Of a DNA stretch of 50,584 bases, positions 45,765-50,584 are shown piece by piece. Position 1 is the stretch's first letter, and every line of letters starts with the position of its first letter. A model generated the notes under the pieces. That model was not told where the DNA came from. It saw only the letters and a list, made by a program, of their open reading frames with translations, and ran no database searches. This DNA is from an uncultured Desulfovibrio sp. (lineage in GTDB: Bacteria; Desulfobacterota; Desulfovibrionia; Desulfovibrionales; Desulfovibrionaceae): assembly GCA_947038175.1 (NCBI GenBank), contig CAMQVJ010000010.1:1-50584 (forward strand). The letters run 5' to 3'. Made by a program: the position numbers and the translations under genes.

Positions 45765-46589
45765 ATGACACGTCTCACCGAAAATAATATCGAAAATATT
45801 CCCTACACTTGGGAAAAGTACGAGTCACGTTTACACGAGAGAACGAAACTATCGCTCTTCGCACTTGCCTGCTCCACACTTGGAATTGAGGAAGATCGTG
45901 CACGTCAAAAATGCCAAGAGCAAAACCTCGCAGTTATTCCTTTAAACCAAGGAGAAGGCTGTATTAGTGGTTTTAGTGAAACATTAAAATCCATAGCCGA
46001 ACATCTTGGTTTGAACGCTATTATTCTAGAAGCTGATGAGGCAGGCTTCACAAAATATCAAAACGATGACGCTTTTCAAATGTGTATTTGGGCCGATGAT
46101 GACAACTATTTTGTAGAACATAAAATAAATCAATGCAAAATAGATAATAACATTGCTACGGGGATGGGTTTTGCACACGCCCTTCATTGCATGTTAGCTA
46201 AGCGCCACAAAAATGTTCTTGTTCGTGGTTGTGGCCCTATTGGAACAAACGCAGCAAAACACCTTGCTGCTCTTGGGTACACCCCACTACTTTATGATAT
46301 TAATACGGCAAAAGCTGAAAAGCTCAATACGTCTCTAAAAGAACAAGGCATTTCATCTGTCGTACTTGATGAAACAAGCCTAAAAAGAGACCTCCATACT
46401 ATACACGCTCTTTTTGATGCAGCCCCCATTTCCGCACAAAACAGCTGGTTAGGAGATTATGAATTTACGTATATTACTGCCCCATGTGTTCCCTGCCTAT
46501 GGAAAATAACACAAACAAGGTGGCATGACCCTTTACAACTTGGCACGGCTGTCATGCTTATAGCCGCTTGTATGAATAAACCAATATAA
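45765..46589 (+). CDS. pylD: PylD: pyrrolysine-forming dehydrogenase
   Basis: A 274-residue NAD-dependent enzyme that oxidises the ligated dipeptide and lets it cyclise to pyrrolysine. Glycine-rich nucleotide motif VRGCGPIGTNAAKHL (about residues 152-166) inside a C-terminal Rossmann domain; N-terminal domain features GCISGFSETLKSIAEHLG. Length agrees with the family (about 260-280). Last gene of the cassette, followed by a weak hairpin at 46608-46626. Confidence 0.94.
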   Translation: MTRLTENNIENIPYTWEKYESRLHERTKLSLFALACSTLGIEEDRARQKCQEQNLAVIPLNQGEGCISGFSETLKSIAEHLGLNAIILEADEAGFTKYQNDDAFQMCIWADDDNYFVEHKINQCKIDNNIATGMGFAHALHCMLAKRHKNVLVRGCGPIGTNAAKHLAALGYTPLLYDINTAKAEKLNTSLKEQGISSVVLDETSLKRDLHTIHALFDAAPISAQNSWLGDYEFTYITAPCVPCLWKITQTRWHDPLQLGTAVMLIAACMNKPI

Positions 46590-46990
46590 CAATGACTTAT
46601 TACAGAGAAAAGAGCTTACCTCTTTTGATTAGGAAACAGATTTATTAGATGTGTTCTCTTAGAGTATATAATTTAGTTTAAATAGTTTTTTTTCGCCCCA
46701 AAGCGCAGAAATCCCTTGCCTTGCTGTCAAATTTGAATTATCTATTTCTATGATGTGCATTAATTCACATACTAGTAAAATAAAGCCCTTATCTCGCTGA
46801 TAAGAAACTACGAAAATGACAGCATCAAGAACTGCATAAGCTTCATTTCCCAAAGAAATACAAACTATATTGGTATGATTCTAAAGAAAAAACCACATCA
46901 GGAACAAATCTGAAGAGATTGAATGGAAGCTAAAGGCGAGTATTTGTAAAGATATCCTAAACCTCAACAGCACTTAAACAGGAGTGAATC
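46590..46990. other. Intergenic region between the Pyl cassette and the C1 block
   Basis: About 400 AT-rich bases. It contains a weak hairpin AAAAGAG/CTCTTTT (46608-46626), then a minus-strand frame (46853-46659) discussed under findings. I see no cobalamin riboswitch or clear sigma-70 or sigma-54 promoter. The RBS AGGAGTG of the next gene is at its right end. Confidence 0.55.
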
Positions 46991-48346
46991 ATGACAGGTA
47001 AAGAACTTATTTTCGACGTTCTCAAAGGAAAAACCGTTGAGCGCACACCTTGGGTACCTTACACAGGCTCCCAAATTGCGAATCTAAAGAACTATGCTGC
47101 TGACGAAATGTTTCGAGATGCAGATAAGTACCTTGAATGCCTGCTAGAAGCAGAAGCACAATACCTCCCAGACGGTATGCCTGCTATTTTTGATTTACAA
47201 GTGGAAGCTGAAATTTTAGGTTGTGACCTTATATGGTACAAAAACACACCTCCTACTGTTTGCACTCACCCTCTCGCAGAAAACTTTGTTATTCCTACAC
47301 AAAAGCTCAAGAAAACAGACGGACGTATTCCCCTTATTATGGATGTTATGAAGCGCTTCAAAGCTGCCAAACCTGATATCGCTATGTATGGTTTAGTATG
47401 CGGGCCTTTTACTTTGGCGTCTCACTTACGTGGAACGGGTATTTTCATGGACATGTATGACAATGAAGATGCTGTTAAAGAATTAGTAAATTATTGCGGT
47501 GAAATTGCATTGCAACTTTCTGAATTCTTTATGGAAGCTGGTTGTGATATCATCGCAGCAGTTGACCCATTAGTTTCACAAATATCCCCTGAAATGTTTG
47601 AAACATTCTTACATGAACCTTATAGCAAATTATTTGCAAGCATTGAAAAAACAGGCGTTCCTTCTTCCTTCTTTGTTTGTGGCGACGCAACAAAGAACAT
47701 TGAACCTATGTGCCTAACCAAGCCTTCTTGTATTGCTATTGACGAAAACGTAAACATTGTAGAAGCAAAGAAAATCACTGACAAGCATAACATTACTATG
47801 TCTGGTAATATGCAACTCACCATCACTATGCTTTTAGGTACACAACAAGATAACCAAAAAGCAGCTCTTGAACTTATGGACACCCTAGGCAAGAAGAACT
47901 TTATTCTTGCTCCTGGTTGTGACGTTCCTTTTGACGCACCTTCTGCAAATATCGTTGGTATTGGTCAAGCTGTGCATAATAGCGAGGCTGTACGCAAAGC
48001 TATTGAAAACTATGTATCTACAGATACTTTGCCTGATATTGAAATTCCAGATTTCAAAGCAAATAAGCATGTAACTGTTGAAGTAATCACCATTGATTCA
48101 CAAACATGTGCAGCTTGTGGCTATATGCTTGCAGCGGCAAATGACGCAGCTAAAGGCTTTGGCGCAGATGTGCAAGTTGTAGAACGCAGTATTATGCTCA
48201 AAGAAACTTTGGCATATATTACTAAAATCGGCCTTGCTAACTTGCCTTCCCTTGTTATTGACGGTGAGATTCGTCACATCTCCCTCATACCACCTGTAGT
48301 AAAATTAGCAGAAGAACTCAAAATTGCTATTGCACAAAAAAAATAA
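46991..48346 (+). CDS. UroD/MtaA-like methyltransferase fused to a thioredoxin-like domain
   Basis: A 451-residue protein. Residues 1-345 have the UroD/MtaA/CmuA TIM-barrel fold (GPFTLASHLRGTGIF, AGCDIIAAVDPLVSQISPEMFE, SGNMQLTITML). Relatives transfer methyl between a corrinoid protein and a thiol, with HxC...C zinc ligands. Here the first part reads FFVCGDA (about 226-232), Phe in place of the His, and the last Cys is in APGCDVP (about 311). Residues about 356-451 are a thioredoxin-like domain with CAAC at 372-375 and IGLANLPSLVIDG. RBS AGGAGTG precedes the ATG. Probably acts with a corrinoid protein, but the methyl acceptor is unclear. Ends in TAA. Confidence 0.85.
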   Translation: MTGKELIFDVLKGKTVERTPWVPYTGSQIANLKNYAADEMFRDADKYLECLLEAEAQYLPDGMPAIFDLQVEAEILGCDLIWYKNTPPTVCTHPLAENFVIPTQKLKKTDGRIPLIMDVMKRFKAAKPDIAMYGLVCGPFTLASHLRGTGIFMDMYDNEDAVKELVNYCGEIALQLSEFFMEAGCDIIAAVDPLVSQISPEMFETFLHEPYSKLFASIEKTGVPSSFFVCGDATKNIEPMCLTKPSCIAIDENVNIVEAKKITDKHNITMSGNMQLTITMLLGTQQDNQKAALELMDTLGKKNFILAPGCDVPFDAPSANIVGIGQAVHNSEAVRKAIENYVSTDTLPDIEIPDFKANKHVTVEVITIDSQTCAACGYMLAAANDAAKGFGADVQVVERSIMLKETLAYITKIGLANLPSLVIDGEIRHISLIPPVVKLAEELKIAIAQKK

Positions 48347-48363
48347 GTAAAGTATAGTTCGAA

Positions 48364-48427
48364 AAGTTTAGCAACAAGATAATAAAGATTTTTTTCACAA
48401 GCTTTTTTCTTGTTGCTAAATATAAAC
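48364..48427 (+). other. Inter-gene stem-loop between two UroD-like genes
   Basis: TTTAGCAACAAGA (48367-48379) pairs with TCTTGTTGCTAAA (48408-48420) around a 28-base loop, and an outer AAAGTTTA/TAAACTTT adds pairing. No T-run follows, so it is not a standard terminator; it may separate expression of the two methyltransferase genes. Confidence 0.65.
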
Positions 48428-48456
48428 TTTAACATAAAAACGAGAGGTTTTTAGCT

Positions 48457-49497
48457 ATGAGTATGACACCAAGAGAACGCATCACAGCTATGTTACAAAA
48501 AAAGCCAATTGATAGAGTTCCTGTTTATCCACTCATTAATAGCATTTCTCGCCAGGCACTTGGTATTACCTATGAAGAATGGTCAAAAGATGTTGATAAG
48601 TGTGCAGAAGCCATCATTAAAACCACTCGTGAACTTGACCTTGACTGCGTTACAACTCTAGTAGATCTTTCTGTTGAAGCAGCAGACTTTGGCCAACCCC
48701 TTCTTTACTTTGATGATAAAGCAGCATGCCCTGACCACAGCTTTCGTGTTGTTGCCACTGAAAATGACTACGACAAAATTCCTCGCATTGATCTTTCGAA
48801 GGCGAAAAGAATGGGCGAACACGTCGAGCTATGTGAAAAATTGGTCAAGGAACTTGGTAAAGACATTCCTATCGTTGCTTTTGTTTTTGGACCTTTGGGC
48901 ATCGTGAGCATGCTCCGTGGACAAGAAGAAATGTTTATGGACCTCTATACCGCTCCTGAAGAAGTTAAAAAAGGCGTTGAAATTGTCACCGATGTGCTTT
49001 GTGAATGGATAGATCAACTCTGTGCTACAGGCGTTGACGCTGTTATGTTCGATACCCTTTACGCCTCTCGCTCAATCATGAGTGTTGAAATGTGGCAAGA
49101 GTTTGAAGGCGATTATATGCCTCGCCTCGCTGACCGTGTTCGCGCTAATGGTTGCATGGTTATGGTTCATAACTGTGGGCAAGGCGCTTATTTCGATGAA
49201 CAATACGAATCAATGAAACCAGTGCTCTTTTCTTTCAATCACCCGCCGAAAGGCTGTGCTACCATGCAAGAATGTGCTGACAAATACGCAGATAAAATGA
49301 TTTTAGCAGGTACAATTGATCCAGGCTGGTTTATGAGTGCTGATTTAGATATGCTAGAAGCACGAGTCAAAGAAGAGTTAGATATTTTTGCTCCAACTCA
49401 AAGATTTGTCCTTTCAACTGGCTGCGAATTCCCTGCTTGCCTTGATTTTACTTACCCTAAGAAAATGGTTGAAATGGCAAAAGCGTACAAGTACTAA
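48457..49497 (+). CDS. MtaA/MtbA-like UroD-family corrinoid methyltransferase
   Basis: A 346-residue protein of the UroD/MtaA family. The zinc-site pattern is complete: VHNCGQG (His and Cys near residues 238-240) and STGCEFP (Cys near 323), HxC-x-about 80-C, as in methylcobamide:thiol methyltransferases. FVFGPLGIVSMLRGQEEMFMD matches the fold as well. It would move a methyl group from a corrinoid protein to a thiol or folate-type acceptor. GAGAGG precedes the ATG. It lies 110 bases after the fused homologue. Ends in TAA. Confidence 0.87.
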   Translation: MSMTPRERITAMLQKKPIDRVPVYPLINSISRQALGITYEEWSKDVDKCAEAIIKTTRELDLDCVTTLVDLSVEAADFGQPLLYFDDKAACPDHSFRVVATENDYDKIPRIDLSKAKRMGEHVELCEKLVKELGKDIPIVAFVFGPLGIVSMLRGQEEMFMDLYTAPEEVKKGVEIVTDVLCEWIDQLCATGVDAVMFDTLYASRSIMSVEMWQEFEGDYMPRLADRVRANGCMVMVHNCGQGAYFDEQYESMKPVLFSFNHPPKGCATMQECADKYADKMILAGTIDPGWFMSADLDMLEARVKEELDIFAPTQRFVLSTGCEFPACLDFTYPKKMVEMAKAYKY

Positions 49498-49622
49498 GAT
49501 TCATTTATTAGAAGTAAACTTTTAAGTTATCTTTCTTTGTTTTTTTTGCAAATTACTATTTACATTATTAGTAGAATTTGCTATAAATTGACGATTATAA
49601 AAGCTGACAATCAGGATGCAAT

Positions 49623-50501
49623 ATGAAGAAAGAAATCATTATATTATCAGGTTTTCTTGGCAGTGGCAAAACCACTGTATTGCAAAATTTGATAAGGGCA
49701 AGCAAAAACAAAAAAATTGCTATCTTGCTTAATGATTTTGGGGATACCCCCGTTGACGGTACACTTATTGAGAACGATAAAGGCAATGCCCCTGTCGTTG
49801 AAATTGGTGGTGGATCTGTCTTTTGCTCCTGCTTGAAAGAAGCCTTTATTAAAGCTTTATTTTCCTTGTCCCAATGCGATGCAGAAAGAGTTCTCGTGGA
49901 AGCTTCAGGAATGTCTGATCCTTCTGGTGTTACTCGAATGCTCGCACTCGCCAAATTAGATGAATATTATGAAGAGGCACTTGTCATCTGTCTTTTTGAC
50001 CCTCAACGAAGCCTTAAACTTGCTCACGTTTTAGAAGTAATCCCACGGCAAATTCTTGCCGCTAATGTGGTGGTACTTACTAAATCTGATGTAAGCAGCG
50101 AGGAAGAGCGTCAAAAATCACGAGATTATATACGTTCCGTAAATCCTAATATTCCTATTCTCGAAAGTTCGAACGGTATGCTTGATTTAGAAAGTGTTCC
50201 CACTGCGGCGACCGCTCTCACATCATTATTCTCGTTCAATACACCAGAAACAAGACTGGATACTTTTACTATAAAAGAACCTATCTCAAACATGGATGCA
50301 CTTCTTAAGATTCTTAATGAATCTGATGTGCTTTTACGTGTGAAGGGATATGTAAAAACAGATCTTGGAACAATGTTCATCACAGATGGACCTCAAGGCG
50401 TAACAGCCCAAGTAGCACCTACTACTCCTGTTCCGCTCACGGTTATTTGTATGCAAAATAAGGGAAAGGTTTTACACGAGCAAATAAAAGAGCTTTTGTA
50501 A
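49623..50501 (+). CDS. G3E (CobW-like) GTPase
   Basis: A 292-residue P-loop GTPase. Walker A GFLGSGKTT (residues 10-18), NDFGDTPVDG, the G3 region VEASGMSDPSG and TKSD (G4), the CobW/HypB/UreG type of metal- or cofactor-delivery GTPase. The CobW GCxCC metal motif appears only partly, as VFCSCLKE. In this setting it may deliver zinc to a UroD-like methyltransferase or help load the corrinoid; no activity can be assigned. AGGA lies seven bases before ATG. Ends in TAA. Confidence 0.88.
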   Translation: MKKEIIILSGFLGSGKTTVLQNLIRASKNKKIAILLNDFGDTPVDGTLIENDKGNAPVVEIGGGSVFCSCLKEAFIKALFSLSQCDAERVLVEASGMSDPSGVTRMLALAKLDEYYEEALVICLFDPQRSLKLAHVLEVIPRQILAANVVVLTKSDVSSEEERQKSRDYIRSVNPNIPILESSNGMLDLESVPTAATALTSLFSFNTPETRLDTFTIKEPISNMDALLKILNESDVLLRVKGYVKTDLGTMFITDGPQGVTAQVAPTTPVPLTVICMQNKGKVLHEQIKELL

Positions 50502-50539
50502 ATGTTAATTCACCAGTAACATCCTATAAGAGGTTTATC

Positions 50540-50584
50540 ATGAGCGCAATTCTACAAGAAATTTCTACACTACTTCAAAAAGGC
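50540..50584 (+). CDS. Start of a further gene (3' part outside window)
   Basis: ATG 50540 follows AGAGG at good spacing and opens 15 codons (MSAILQEISTLLQKG) to the window edge. A short amphipathic helix at this position fits the N terminus of a B12-binding corrinoid protein, which would suit the flanking methyltransferases, but too little is visible to name it. Confidence 0.4.
   Translation, partial: MSAILQEISTLLQKG

Noticed and set aside
46590..46990. Cobalamin riboswitch before the corrinoid-related genes
   Set aside because: The B12-box-like sequence and the expected multi-stem layout are absent.

Overview
The window looks like chromosomal DNA of an AT-rich member of the Desulfovibrionaceae (Bilophila/Lawsonia/Taurinivorans side of the family; the genus is a guess). 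Pointers are a siroheme decarboxylase-type regulator fold (Ahb), FlgO-family lipoproteins, an F1 operon with paired b'/b subunits and no a/c genes, a TRAP dicarboxylate-type binding protein, GC-rich intergenic palindromes, and a bacterial pyrrolysine (Pyl) cassette.

Layout. (1) 1-8.46 kb, minus strand: part of a conjugative element of the IncP/P type: traK-traL-traM-trbB-trbC-trbD-trbE, an unknown gene, an opposite-strand cargo gene, then trbJ running off the left edge. It abuts the 3' end of an initiator tRNA-fMet (8.52-8.60 kb), a classical integration position, although no integrase, relaxase or att repeat is visible. (2) 9.0-18.7 kb, minus strand: a Sel1-repeat protein, a membrane-anchored glutaredoxin, an Aas-like acyltransferase/acyl-ACP synthetase, an Mla/Pqi-type lipid transport operon (hldC-like, mlaE, mlaF, mlaD, pqiC-like), trpS and a site-2 protease. 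(3) 19-23.2 kb: two FlgO-family proteins flanking a small lipoprotein, an AhbA/B-like protein, and a YhcC-type radical SAM protein on the plus strand, separated by composite palindromic repeats. (4) 23.5-39.1 kb, minus strand: atpF'-F-H-A-G-D-C, bactofilin, rodA-mrdA-mreD-mreC-mreB (rod-shape operon), metG and a PSP1/RicT-like protein. (5) 39.4-50.6 kb: a BioB-like radical SAM protein (minus), then on the plus strand an orphan TRAP binding protein, the complete Pyl cassette pylT-pylSn-pylSc-pylB-pylC-pylD, and a corrinoid/C1 block: a UroD-like methyltransferase fused to a thioredoxin-like domain, a second UroD/MtaA-like methyltransferase with an HxC...C zinc site, a G3E GTPase, and the first 15 codons of a further gene.

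How the parts work together. PylB, PylC and PylD make pyrrolysine from two lysines; the split synthetase PylSn+PylSc charges tRNA-Pyl (anticodon CUA), which reads UAG. The adjacent C1 block is presumably the user of Pyl: methylamine-type methyltransferases carry an in-frame UAG, but no such gene lies inside this window and would be expected further right. The most striking whole-window observation is that 15 of 50 complete protein genes, including trpS, metG, atpG, atpC, rodA and mreC, end in UAG, while none of the ten genes from 39.4 kb rightwards does. The organism must therefore limit UAG read-through (conditional expression or tandem stops) or tolerate C-terminal tails.
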